From contig NZ_CP133782.1 in the NCBI RefSeq assembly GCF_034351645.1, forward strand, positions 5,300,001-5,364,000: a DNA stretch of 64,000 nucleotides, written 5' to 3'. The stretch comes from Pseudomonas sp. DC1.2. GTDB lineage: Bacteria > Pseudomonadota > Gammaproteobacteria > Pseudomonadales > Pseudomonadaceae. The notes beneath the pieces were generated by a model, which saw nothing but the letters and a program-made list of their open reading frames with translations, did no database searches and was not told the origin of the DNA. A program made the position numbers and the translations under genes. Positions 1-7,941 of the stretch are shown one piece after another; position 1 is the first letter of the stretch; each line of letters begins with the position of its first letter.

Positions 1-2
1 CC

Positions 3-461
3 GAAACCCTCAAGCAACTGGGCGTGCGGGTCGGCAGCGGGATCGCGGCCGGCGCAGCAGCAGGGGCCGGTGTCGATTTGCTGGTGGGCGGCCTGACCCT
101 TGGAGCGGCGGCGTTGGCCGGTGCCATTGCTGGCGGCGCCCTGCAAACTGCGCGCAGCTATGGCAGCCGCTTGCTGGACAAGATCAAAGGCCAGCGCGAA
201 CTGACCATCGACGACAACGTATTGCGACTGCTCGCCCTACGCCAGCGGCAATTACTACTGGCACTGAACCTGCGTGGACACGCGGCGGTGGACAGCATTC
301 AAGTGGCCGCGCCCCAGGACAAGACCTGGCGCGAAGGCAAGCTGCCCGACGTCCTGAATAAGGCGAGGGCGCACCCGCAATGGTCGTCGCTCAATCCGCA
401 GGCGAAGTTGAGTCAGGCGCAAAGGCAGGAGCAGATTGAGGTGTTGGCGCAGCAGCTTTAG
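3..461 (+). CDS. DUF3482 domain protein, C-terminal part (5' end outside window)
   Basis: The reading frame is open from the first bases of the window (ETLKQLGVRVG...) and stops at 461, so only the last ~152 residues are present. They contain a Gly/Ala-rich hydrophobic stretch (GIAAGAAAGAGVDLLVGG, then LGAAALAGAIAGGAL) like a helical hairpin that could insert into a membrane. A charged tail with a conserved-looking RQRQLLLALNLRGHAA segment follows. This matches, from memory, the C-terminal DUF3482 region of Pseudomonas GTPase/DUF3482 proteins; the GTPase part would lie upstream of the window. Internal GTG codons could be mistaken for a start, but the upstream codons belong to the same protein. 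The biological role is not established. Confidence 0.65.
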   Translation, partial: ETLKQLGVRVGSGIAAGAAAGAGVDLLVGGLTLGAAALAGAIAGGALQTARSYGSRLLDKIKGQRELTIDDNVLRLLALRQRQLLLALNLRGHAAVDSIQVAAPQDKTWREGKLPDVLNKARAHPQWSSLNPQAKLSQAQRQEQIEVLAQQL

Positions 462-492
462 ACCGGCGGGGCCGGATCTCGCGCCAACGACC

Positions 493-1050
493 CTACGCCG
501 CCAGCAACCGCAACGCCTTTTCCTTCAACAGGCCAAGGTCCATCACCGGCACCCCGATTGCCTTGGCCTGCTCATCCCAGTGCCGCATGCGCAAACTGAT
601 GGTGTGCAGCGGCTCCTGCTCGAAGGCATATGCCTGGGCAGCACTCATCACCCCGCCCTGATACTCAAGCGTGCGGCGGCTGGCTTCGCTCAAGCGCTCG
701 TAGTAACCCGGCTCTTTGAGCGTCAGATAACGCTTGGCCTGAACGTGAGACTCCACCAGCCACGCCAGGCGCTCGCTGAAACCGGCTCGACGCAAATAAT
801 CGGCCCCCAGCCGTTCGTGTCTGACCACACCAAAGCCCCCCATGTTCTCGCCACTTACGGCGCAAATGTGCCCAATATCGTGAAAGAACGCGGCCAACAC
901 CACTTCGTCGTCGAAACCTTCGGCCATGGCCAGCGCGGCGGTTTGCGACATGTGTTCGATCTGTGACACCGGTTCTCCAATGTAATCGGTGTCGCCAAAG
1001 CGCTCATACACTCCGAAGACCTCGGCGACCACCTGTTCATGACGCGCCAT
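493..1050 (-). CDS. PhnZ-like HD-domain oxygenase of phosphonate degradation
   Basis: Protein of 185 aa with the HD fold: His33 in SQIEHM, His57-Asp58 in FFHDIGH with His61, a later His in VVRHERLG and another in VESHVQAKR, and an Asp in RHWDEQ. DYIGE near residues 22-26 places a Tyr and a Glu where PhnZ has its substrate-gating Tyr24 and Glu27, so this looks like a mixed-valence di-iron oxygenase rather than a phosphohydrolase. PhnZ cleaves the C-P bond of 2-amino-1-hydroxyethylphosphonate to glycine and phosphate. The exact substrate here is inferred. I chose the ATG at 1050, which gives a TGATG junction with the upstream FAD oxidoreductase; a TTG one codon earlier is the alternative. It is the last gene of the operon. 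Confidence 0.85.
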   Translation of the reverse strand: MARHEQVVAEVFGVYERFGDTDYIGEPVSQIEHMSQTAALAMAEGFDDEVVLAAFFHDIGHICAVSGENMGGFGVVRHERLGADYLRRAGFSERLAWLVESHVQAKRYLTLKEPGYYERLSEASRRTLEYQGGVMSAAQAYAFEQEPLHTISLRMRHWDEQAKAIGVPVMDLGLLKEKALRLLAA

Positions 1051-2183
1051 CAACCGTCTCCCAATAACAACGCAACATTACGCTCAGCCATCGCCGGCCC
1101 GACGCTCATGCCAACGCCGGTGTGCATCAGCGCCACGCTCACGCCTTCCGCCGGGCGCAGGAACGAGAACGGGCTCGGCCCAAACGCGCCATAGACACCC
1201 TGCCAACGCTCAAGCACCTGCACCCGGCAATCCAGCGTTTGCTCGGCCAGCTCAATCATCCAGTTATCCACCTGTTCGGCGTTGAACGGCGATGGATCCC
1301 GGCCGTAATGATGGGAATCGCCGATGATCAATTCGCCATACGGCGTCGGACTGATCAGCAAGTGAATGCCGTTTTCGTGCAAATGCGGCGTGTCGCGCAG
1401 GATCTGCGCCTGCACGTCAGCCGCTTCCGGTAAATCAGCAAACGCGCCGTAGTGAACGCAGCTCAGCCCAGTGAGCAAGGCGTGTTGCAGGTTCAGGTTG
1501 ATCCGCGGTCGGGCACGGAGCATTTGCAGACGGCAAATGTGCGGATTGAGCGCGGCAATTGGCTCGGCCAGCAAGGTCTGATAATCGTGGCCGGAACAGA
1601 CGATGATCTGCTTGGCGCTGAACAGCCCGGCAGTGCTGTGCAAGCGGCCCGGCTCGACATCGCGCACCAGGGTGGAGAAATGAAACTCGACGCCCAGTTC
1701 GCGACGCAGGTAATCGATCAGCAATGGAATCGCTTCGCGGGAATACAGTTGCTGGTCGTCCTTGCCATGCAGCGCCGCACGGTGATGGCCAAACTGGCCA
1801 CCGTACACATCCCGCAATGCTGCACCTCGCAGCAGTTCGACATTGTACTGATGCTCCACAGCGCGACCGTTGCAAAAAGCTTGCAGAAGGTGCTCTTCAG
1901 CCTCGGTACGAGCGAACAGATAGGAACCGTTGCGCTTGAGTGGCAGGCCAGCCCGCTGCGACCATTGGCCCCAGATTTCGCGACTGGCCTTGGCCAGTTC
2001 GAGCATCGGCCCCGGCGGTTGGCCGGTGACCAGGGCCTGGCCGAAGTTACGCACCGAAGCGCCCACAGGCGTTTCGCTGCGTTCGAAAACCGTGACGTTG
2101 AGGCCGCGCTTGGCGGCGGCGTAAGCGTGCGACAGGCCCAGGATGCCAGCGCCGACGATCAGCATGTCGTTGTGTCGTGTCAT
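1050..2183 (-). CDS. FAD-dependent oxidoreductase of phosphonate cluster (TIGR03364-type)
   Basis: Protein of 377 aa of the D-amino-acid-oxidase/glycine-oxidase fold. An N-terminal dinucleotide motif, VGAGILGLSHAYAAAKRG, starts at residue ~10, with an acidic Glu (FERSE) ending the second strand. A C-terminal FAD-contact segment (MHTGVGMSVGPAMAERNVA) closes the protein. The family is recurrent in phosphonate operons next to an HD oxygenase and a 2-aminoethylphosphonate transporter (TIGR03364, from memory). Related enzymes oxidise aminoethylphosphonates or N-methyl forms at the amine; the reaction here is inferred. The gene is translationally coupled to the HD gene (TGATG). A stem-loop at 2199-2227 separates it from the binding-protein gene upstream. 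Confidence 0.85.
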   Translation of the reverse strand: MTRHNDMLIVGAGILGLSHAYAAAKRGLNVTVFERSETPVGASVRNFGQALVTGQPPGPMLELAKASREIWGQWSQRAGLPLKRNGSYLFARTEAEEHLLQAFCNGRAVEHQYNVELLRGAALRDVYGGQFGHHRAALHGKDDQQLYSREAIPLLIDYLRRELGVEFHFSTLVRDVEPGRLHSTAGLFSAKQIIVCSGHDYQTLLAEPIAALNPHICRLQMLRARPRINLNLQHALLTGLSCVHYGAFADLPEAADVQAQILRDTPHLHENGIHLLISPTPYGELIIGDSHHYGRDPSPFNAEQVDNWMIELAEQTLDCRVQVLERWQGVYGAFGPSPFSFLRPAEGVSVALMHTGVGMSVGPAMAERNVALLLGDG

Positions 2184-2198
2184 GTTGCTTCCCCAATG

Positions 2199-2227
2199 AT
2201 CATTCCCACGCCGCGCGTGGGAATGAT
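2199..2227. repeat. 13-bp perfect hairpin, REP-like (CATTCCCACGC family)
   Basis: Arms 2199-2211 and 2215-2227 are perfect inverted copies (ATCATTCCCACGC / GCGTGGGAATGAT) with a 3-nt loop. It lies between the binding-protein gene and the FAD oxidoreductase on the same transcript. There is no T-run on the minus strand, so it more likely protects or processes the upstream mRNA than terminates it. Related hairpins occur at 10781, 46462 and 54821. Confidence 0.8.
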
Positions 2228-2236
2228 AGGTGGTGC

Positions 2237-3262
2237 TTACTTGGCAACCACCTTCTCGGACTTGCCGTCATAGCGCTTACGCCACTCGGTCAGGATTTCG
2301 TCGCGATGCTTTGAAGCCCAGGCAAAGTCGTTCTTGATCAAACGCTGCTCGTAATCCGCCGGCAATTCGGTCTGCGGCTTGGCAATGCCAGGCTGAGCGA
2401 GGACCGCAAAGTTCTCTTTGTAGAGTTCCATCGCTGCCGGGCTGGCAGAAAAGTCAGCCAGTTTTTTGGCCGCCTCCTCATGGGCTGTGCCCTTGATCAC
2501 GGCGGTGGCTTCGATTTCCCAGCCCAGGCCTTCTTTCGGCAGGATGATGTCGAGCGGCGCGCCTTGGCGCTTGAGCTGAACCGCTGGGTATTCAAAGGAA
2601 ATACCAATCGGGAACTCGCCCGATGCGGCCAGTTTGCAAGGTTTGGAACCGGAATGAACGTACTGCCCGATGTTCTGATGCAAGTCGTCCATGTACTGCC
2701 AGCCCTGCTGCTCGCCGAAGGTTTGCAGCCAGGCGCTGACGTCGAGGAAACCTGTGCCGGACGAGGCTGGGTTAGGCATGACGATCTTGCCTTTGTACTC
2801 AGGCTTGGTCAGGTCCTGCCAGCTCACGGGTTTACTCAAACCCTGCTTTTCGGCTTCGACGGTATTAAAGCAAATGGTCGCCGCCCAAACGTCCATACCG
2901 ACCCAGGCAGGTGGGTTGGCGGCGTCGCGGTAGTTGCCACCGATCTTGGCCAAATCCTTGGGTGCATAGCTTTGCAACATGCCTTGCTGGTCAAGAATCG
3001 CCAGGCTCGACGCCGCCAGGCCCCAGACCGCATCAGCCTGCGGGCGGGCTTTTTCGGCCAACAATTTGGCGGTGATGATCCCGGTGGAATCGCGCACCCA
3101 TTTGATTTCGACGTCCGGGTTAGCTTTTTCGAAAGCGTCCTTGTAGGTCTTCAGTTGCTCGGCTTCGAGCGCGGTGTACACCGTCAGCTCGGTTTTTGCC
3201 GCGAAGGCGTTCAGGCTGAAAGCAGTGAGGACAGCAGCGGCCAGGGCCAAAGGCTTGAACAT
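2237..3262 (-). CDS. 2-aminoethylphosphonate-type ABC transporter substrate-binding protein
   Basis: Periplasmic binding protein of 341 aa with a signal peptide (MFKPLALAAAVLTAFSLNAFA, cleavage near residue 21-22). The mature part starts KTELTVYTALEAEQLKTYKDAFE, the fold of the Fe3+/spermidine-type (cluster D) binding proteins. The family match, from memory, is TIGR03261, the binding protein of the aminoethylphosphonate transporters called AepX or PhnS2. It lies 44 bp downstream of the permease and upstream of two catabolic genes, which supports phosphonate rather than iron as ligand. Iron or other anions cannot be excluded from sequence alone. Confidence 0.85.
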   Translation of the reverse strand: MFKPLALAAAVLTAFSLNAFAAKTELTVYTALEAEQLKTYKDAFEKANPDVEIKWVRDSTGIITAKLLAEKARPQADAVWGLAASSLAILDQQGMLQSYAPKDLAKIGGNYRDAANPPAWVGMDVWAATICFNTVEAEKQGLSKPVSWQDLTKPEYKGKIVMPNPASSGTGFLDVSAWLQTFGEQQGWQYMDDLHQNIGQYVHSGSKPCKLAASGEFPIGISFEYPAVQLKRQGAPLDIILPKEGLGWEIEATAVIKGTAHEEAAKKLADFSASPAAMELYKENFAVLAQPGIAKPQTELPADYEQRLIKNDFAWASKHRDEILTEWRKRYDGKSEKVVAK

Positions 3263-3306
3263 GTCGTTTCCCTTTTGTTTACCAGCAGTTGAGTGGCGCA
3301 GGTGAA

Positions 3307-5031
3307 TCAGTGGCCGGGCGCGGTCTGCCGCCAGGCCTGGGAGCGGCGCAACAACCCGCGCGAGGCCCAGGCCAGCAGCAGCGACACGCCCGCCGAGGTG
3401 AACAGAATCAGAGTCGACATGGCCGCTGCGCCGCCAACGTTGCCGGCGTCGTCCATGTTCAGCACCGCCACTGCCGCGAGGATGGTGTCAGGGCTGTAGA
3501 GGAAAATCGCGGCCGAGACGGTGGTCATCGCCGAGACGAACAGGTAGCGCACGATGTCCAGTAACGCGGGCAGGCAGATCGGCACGGTGACCCGCAGGAA
3601 GTGCCGATACAACGGCGCCTTGAGCGACAGCGCAGCGGCTTCGAACTCGGCGTCGAGCTGGCGCAGCGCAGTGGTGGCGGTCATTTGTGCGGTGGTCAAA
3701 TAGTGAGCGATGGTGCAGACCACCAGCAGGGTCATGGTCCCGTAGAGCACATGCAGCGGGTTGCCGTTGAGGTTGAAGAAGAAGACATAACCCAAACCCA
3801 GTACCAGGCCCGGCACCGCCATCGGCACAAAACTGAGCATGCGCAAAGCCAGATTCAGTCCCGACTGGCCCTTGGTTTTTTCCATCAGGTACGCACCGGT
3901 GAAAATCAGCAGACTGCCAATCAGCGCCGTACACAGGGCCATCTTCACGCTGTTGCTGTACGCCAGCCAACCGCCGCCCGCCGTGTCGTTGAACTGGTAG
4001 TGGTTGAGCGACAGCGACAGGTTGTACGGCCAGAACTTCACCAGCGAGGAGTACACCGCCATGCCGAACACCAGCAGCAACATCGCGCAGATCAGCAGCA
4101 CAATGGCCAGGTAGCAAGCGTCCCGCCGCATCGACGGCGCCGGTTTAAAGACTTGCGCGCGACCGCTCATGGCATCGCCATGACGGCGACGCAGCCAGGC
4201 ATCGACCGCAAAACTGAACAGCGCCGGCAGCAGCAGGACCATGCCGATCAACGCGCCGCGCCCGAATTGTTGCTGGCCGACCACCGCTTTGTATGCTTCT
4301 AGCGCCAGCACTTGATAGTCGCCACCAACCACCACGGGCACGCCGAAGTCGGTGATGGTCAGGGTGAACACCAGACAGAACGCGGCGAACACCGCTTGGC
4401 GAGTCGCCGGCCAAGTGATGCTACGAAAGGCTTTGGCCGGACTGGCACCCATGCTGGAGGCGGCATCGAACAATCGCGCATCCGCCAGAGACAACGCCGA
4501 CAACAAAATCATCAAGGCATGCGGGAAGGTGTAGATCACTTCACCGAGCACAATGCCCCAGAAGCCATAGATATTGTCCGAGAGCAGACCGCGCAGCAGG
4601 CCTTGGTTACCAAACAGATAAACCAGGGCGATCCCCGGCAGCATCGACGGCGCCATCAGTGGCAGAAGCGACAAGCCGCGCCAAAGGCTTTTGCCGGGAA
4701 TCAACGTGCGTTGCAGGGCGTAGGCAAACAGGTACGCCAACGGTACGACAATGGCCGCGACGCTGAGCGACACCTTCAGGCTATTGCCCAGCAACCAGTG
4801 AAAATTGGCACTGTTCAGCAATTCCCTGGCGGCGACCAGACCGCCCCCCTGCCCTGCTTCGGCGCTGAAGCCGCGCCAGAAGATCGCCAGCAACGGCATC
4901 AATACCGCGACGCCGAGCAACACCAGCAGTAAGACTTTGCCCCCGAGCACAAACACCCGGTCACCGATCTCCGCGCGAGACGTCTGCCGAACCTGCTTGC
5001 GCGGTAGCGGCAGCGCGAGGTTCGCGCTCAT
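3307..5031 (-). CDS. Phosphonate ABC transporter permease, fused double-domain
   Basis: Inner-membrane permease of 574 aa with about twelve hydrophobic segments. It consists of two tandem BinfDB-type permease domains (roughly residues 30-280 and 310-560), so a single polypeptide probably supplies both halves of the channel, as in the FbpB/PhnU-type systems (TIGR03262, from memory). EAA-loop-like segments are visible in each half (ADARLFDAASSMGASPAKAFRSI and LDAEFEAAALSLKAPLYRHF). The start ATG overlaps the stop of the ATPase gene by 4 bp (ATGA), so the two are translationally coupled. Confidence 0.87.
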   Translation of the reverse strand: MSANLALPLPRKQVRQTSRAEIGDRVFVLGGKVLLLVLLGVAVLMPLLAIFWRGFSAEAGQGGGLVAARELLNSANFHWLLGNSLKVSLSVAAIVVPLAYLFAYALQRTLIPGKSLWRGLSLLPLMAPSMLPGIALVYLFGNQGLLRGLLSDNIYGFWGIVLGEVIYTFPHALMILLSALSLADARLFDAASSMGASPAKAFRSITWPATRQAVFAAFCLVFTLTITDFGVPVVVGGDYQVLALEAYKAVVGQQQFGRGALIGMVLLLPALFSFAVDAWLRRRHGDAMSGRAQVFKPAPSMRRDACYLAIVLLICAMLLLVFGMAVYSSLVKFWPYNLSLSLNHYQFNDTAGGGWLAYSNSVKMALCTALIGSLLIFTGAYLMEKTKGQSGLNLALRMLSFVPMAVPGLVLGLGYVFFFNLNGNPLHVLYGTMTLLVVCTIAHYLTTAQMTATTALRQLDAEFEAAALSLKAPLYRHFLRVTVPICLPALLDIVRYLFVSAMTTVSAAIFLYSPDTILAAVAVLNMDDAGNVGGAAAMSTLILFTSAGVSLLLAWASRGLLRRSQAWRQTAPGH

Positions 5032-6107
5032 CCGGCAAATACCTGCAAGCTGCGCGGCGGCAAGGCGACCATGATCTGCTGCGCTCCGAGGCGTGGAAGG
5101 GCTTCCGGCGCCAGTTCCGCCAGCAACGCGTGACCGGGCAATTGCTCGAGCTCGAAGCTCATGCGGCAGCGGTTACCGAGAAACGTAATCTCCCGCACCT
5201 TGGCCGGGAACAGATTTTCCTCGTGTACCGGCGGATTGACGTTGATCGCCTCCGGACGACAGAACAACCGGCCAGAAGCCGTTTTGACGCTACCTTCGGC
5301 CAAGCGCATATTCAGCCCGCCTACCTGAGCGTGGCTCTCGCTGCTGCGGTTGAATGGCAGCCAGTTGCCCTGACCGACGAACTCCGCCACGAATGGTGTC
5401 GCCGGGCGGTTGTAGATTTCCTGCGGGGTGGCGTACTGCTCGACCTTGCCGTTGTTCATCACAGCAATACGGTCGGCCATCAACATCGCTTCGTCCTGAT
5501 TGTGGGTGACCATCAGCGTGGTGATGCCGAGGTTGCGCTGTAATTGACGCAGTTCGGTACACAGGTGTTCGCGAACTCGGGCGTCCAATGCCGACATCGG
5601 CTCGTCCAGCAGCAACAGCGAAGGCGCCGGCGCCAAGGCCCGAGCCAGTGCCACCCGCTGCTGCTGGCCGCCAGACAATTGGCCAGGGTACTTTTTCTCA
5701 CTGCCGAGCAGACCGACCAGTTCCAGCATCTGACCGACCCGCTTGCGCACTTCATCGCGACCGCTGCCGGCGAGACCGTAGGCAATGTTCGCTTCGACGG
5801 TCAGATTGGGGAACAGCGCGTAGGACTGGAACAGGATGCCGTAGTCCCGGGCTTGCGGCGCCAGGTGGGAAACGTCGCGATCACCGAGGTACAACTCGCC
5901 GCTGTCCTGCTTCTCCAGCCCGGCGATGCAGCGCAGCAACGTGGTTTTGCCACAGCCCGACGGGCCCAGCAGACACACCAGCTCACCGGCCGCCACGTCG
6001 AGGGAAACGTTATCCAGCGCGGTGAAAGCGCCAAAGCGTTTCTGCACGCCGCGCACTTTCATCGGCGCGCCGGGGTGGGTCAGGGCAGTTGCGATCGAGT
6101 GGTTCAT
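5028..6107 (-). CDS. Phosphonate ABC transporter ATP-binding protein
   Basis: ATPase of 359 aa that energises uptake. Walker A is GPSGCGKTT at residues 48-56, the signature is [15 protein letters not shown], Walker B is LLLLDEPMSALD, and the switch His sits in MVTHNQDEA. A ~110-residue C-terminal regulatory (TOBE-like) extension follows, typical of the polyamine/iron/phosphonate class (TIGR03258 by context). This is the first gene of the operon ATPase-permease-binding protein-FAD enzyme-HD oxygenase. Its promoter must lie in the 200-bp gap upstream, which also holds a REP pair. Confidence 0.88.
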   Translation of the reverse strand: MNHSIATALTHPGAPMKVRGVQKRFGAFTALDNVSLDVAAGELVCLLGPSGCGKTTLLRCIAGLEKQDSGELYLGDRDVSHLAPQARDYGILFQSYALFPNLTVEANIAYGLAGSGRDEVRKRVGQMLELVGLLGSEKKYPGQLSGGQQQRVALARALAPAPSLLLLDEPMSALDARVREHLCTELRQLQRNLGITTLMVTHNQDEAMLMADRIAVMNNGKVEQYATPQEIYNRPATPFVAEFVGQGNWLPFNRSSESHAQVGGLNMRLAEGSVKTASGRLFCRPEAINVNPPVHEENLFPAKVREITFLGNRCRMSFELEQLPGHALLAELAPEALPRLGAQQIMVALPPRSLQVFAG

Positions 6108-6240
6108 GGACAGGCCTCATCAAGCAGATGAAAGCCATCCTAGGTTTGTAATGCGTCCGTCATGTGGCAGCGAGGCAAAAACGGCTGATAGTGGTATTCG
6201 GGGATTTTGGTTCGAGTGCTGCGGTGCCTGATCTGCCGCC

Positions 6241-6304
6241 ATCGCGAGCAAGCTCGCTCCCATAGGAGAACGCCGTCAACTGTGGGAACGAGCTTGCTCG
6301 CGAT
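6241..6304. repeat. REP pair (REPIN-like inverted repeat)
   Basis: Two 22-bp arms at 6241-6262 and 6283-6304 face each other with one mismatch, ATCGCGAGCAAGCTCG against CGAGCTTGCTCGCGAT, separated by ~20 bp. This is the common Pseudomonas REP arrangement. It separates the phosphonate operon promoter region from the PheS-like relic. Confidence 0.85.
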
Positions 6305-6311
6305 GAGGGAT

Positions 6312-6998
6312 TCAAGGTTTGGGAAGGTCCATTTTGTAACCCGCTCCAGGCGCACCCTCGTGCATCGCCGCCTGAATGTCCGCGTACAGAGCGTTCGCCT
6401 CAGCGGTCGTGATAGATCGCGAGCAGTCACGCAGCACTACGCGCAGCAGGACATTCTCCTGGCCCGGCAACAGCCCTAGACGTTCAATGGCCTGCACGGG
6501 CAAATCGGCGAATTCCCAACGCCCTTTGATCTGCATTTCTTCAATCCAGTCAGAACAATCACCGGCAGCGTGCAACATCCTTTCGGTCAAGACTTCCTCA
6601 CTCAACCCCGGCGTTACCGCTAACGAGATGTCACGAGCAATCGACGGCAGACGCGACACCGGAGTCCATGGGAGCAAATCATGCATTTGCGCCTGTACGC
6701 GCACGTTTTGATCGCGCAACAAGCGAATATCAGGAATGCCCTTGCGCAGCATGGTCAGACGATCCAACCCCATTCCGAGCGCCAGCCCTCCATGCCGCAA
6801 TGGATCTATCTTCAAGCGTTCTAACAACGACTTCGCGATACGACCACACTCCAGCACCTCGACCGGCGCGCCGTCGTTCAACAGATTCACCTCGATTCCG
6901 CCCTCCGTGTAGTGATGCGGACTGTTGCTGTAGACCCAGGGTTTATCAGGAACGGCGGACTTCAAGATGTCGCTGACCAAACGCAATAGATGCTCATG
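6312..6998 (-). pseudogene. N-terminally truncated PheS-like synthetase with FDX-ACB domain
   Basis: The ~228 readable residues begin in the middle of a class II phenylalanyl-tRNA-synthetase catalytic core (YTEGGIEVNLL, then VEVLECGRIAKSLL). They continue through motif 3 (GGLALGMGLDRLTMLRKG) and end in a ~95-residue ferredoxin-fold anticodon-binding domain (PSIARDISLAV to the C-terminus). Catalytic core plus FDX-ACB resembles single-chain organellar PheRS or the PheS-related ligase paralogues of Pseudomonas. Motifs 1 and 2 and the whole N-terminal half are absent. Upstream the frame runs without ATG through a REP-like sequence straight to the TGA that ends the LysR gene, and only a TTG at 6986 could serve as start. 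I judge it a relic; a short expressed protein cannot be excluded. Confidence 0.7.
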
Positions 6999-7008
6999 CG
7001 TAGTGCGT

Positions 7009-7061
7009 TCCCGTAGGAACGAGGCTTGCCCACGAACAGGCCAGCCCCGTCGCCGCAGGTA
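7009..7061. repeat. Degenerate REP-type sequence at the truncation point of the PheS-like relic
   Basis: CCCGTAGGAACGAGGCTTGCCC and the following GGCCAGCCCCGTCGCC resemble the REP family seen elsewhere in the window. The block fills the short gap between the LysR stop and the first homologous codons of the PheS-like relic, so the deletion end point coincides with a repeat. Confidence 0.5.
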
Positions 7062-7925
7062 TCAGGCCGGGGCCATTTCCTGCGCCAGCCCGAGAAACGC
7101 CGCTGGCAACCGCGCGCCTTTGCGCTCTTTGAGGCAGTACAGATACTCAAGGATGTGCGGCGCATTCTCGATGGTCAGTACCCGCAACTGCGGATCATGC
7201 GGCACTTCCTGGCGCGCAATGATGCTGATGCCGATGTTGCGCAGTACCGCCTCGCGGATGGATTCACGGCTGCCAATCTCCAGCAACGGGCCAAAACTCA
7301 CGCCGGCGCTGGCCAGCAACTCTTCCGTCAGACGCCGAGTGGTCGAGCCCGTCTCGCGCATCAGCAAGGTATGTCCAGCCAGTGCGCTGAGCGGCACGTG
7401 ATCGTGAACCGCCAACGGATGATTGCGATGCACCGCCAGCACCAGCGGATCGCTGCCCAACACCCGACGAATCAGCCGTGCGTCGTCCAGTAACTGCGAC
7501 GACGCGGCGACGTCAACCCGGTAATCCTCCAGCGCTTCGAGCACTTGCTGGGAGTTGCCGATTTCCACCGAAACCTCCACCTGTGGCAAGCGCTCGCGAA
7601 AGGTCTTCACCAGATCGAGGATGTAATACGGCGCGGTGGCGGCGATGCGCAGCGTGCCTTGGACTTGGCCACTGTTGCGCAGGAAAAACTCTATGTCGGC
7701 TTCCTGCTGCAACAGCACCTTGACCATTGGCAGCAACCGCGCGCCGTCGTCGCTGACGCTCAGACGGCGGCCACCACGGTAGAACAGCTCAACCGAGTAA
7801 TGACTTTCCAGGTGTTTGATCTGGGTCGTGACCGTCGGTTGACTCAGGCCGAGCTTTTTAGCTGCCAGGGTGATACTGCCCAAACGGGCCACCATGTAAA
7901 AAGCTTTTAGCTCGGCACTCAGCAC
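7062..7925 (-). CDS. LysR-family transcriptional regulator, candidate phosphonate regulator
   Basis: Protein of 287 aa. The N-terminal winged helix-turn-helix (residues 3-60, with SITLAAKKLGLSQPTVTTQIKHLE as helix-turn-helix) is followed by a LysR substrate domain starting at GTLRIAATAPYYI. The start is a GTG at 7925 preceded by GAGGAA at good spacing. It lies upstream of the phosphonate operon on the same strand, separated only by a gene relic, so it may control that operon. That role is inferred from position. The cadA gene ends 16 bp upstream on the same strand. Confidence 0.85.
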   Translation of the reverse strand: MLSAELKAFYMVARLGSITLAAKKLGLSQPTVTTQIKHLESHYSVELFYRGGRRLSVSDDGARLLPMVKVLLQQEADIEFFLRNSGQVQGTLRIAATAPYYILDLVKTFRERLPQVEVSVEIGNSQQVLEALEDYRVDVAASSQLLDDARLIRRVLGSDPLVLAVHRNHPLAVHDHVPLSALAGHTLLMRETGSTTRRLTEELLASAGVSFGPLLEIGSRESIREAVLRNIGISIIARQEVPHDPQLRVLTIENAPHILEYLYCLKERKGARLPAAFLGLAQEMAPA

Positions 7926-7941
7926 AGCCGTTCCTCATCGT

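Noticed and set aside
436..966. Plus-strand open frame of 176 codons opposite the HD oxygenase gene
   Set aside because: Arg/His/Gln-rich antisense shadow of a gene with clear HD motifs; no ribosome-binding site or recognisable domain.
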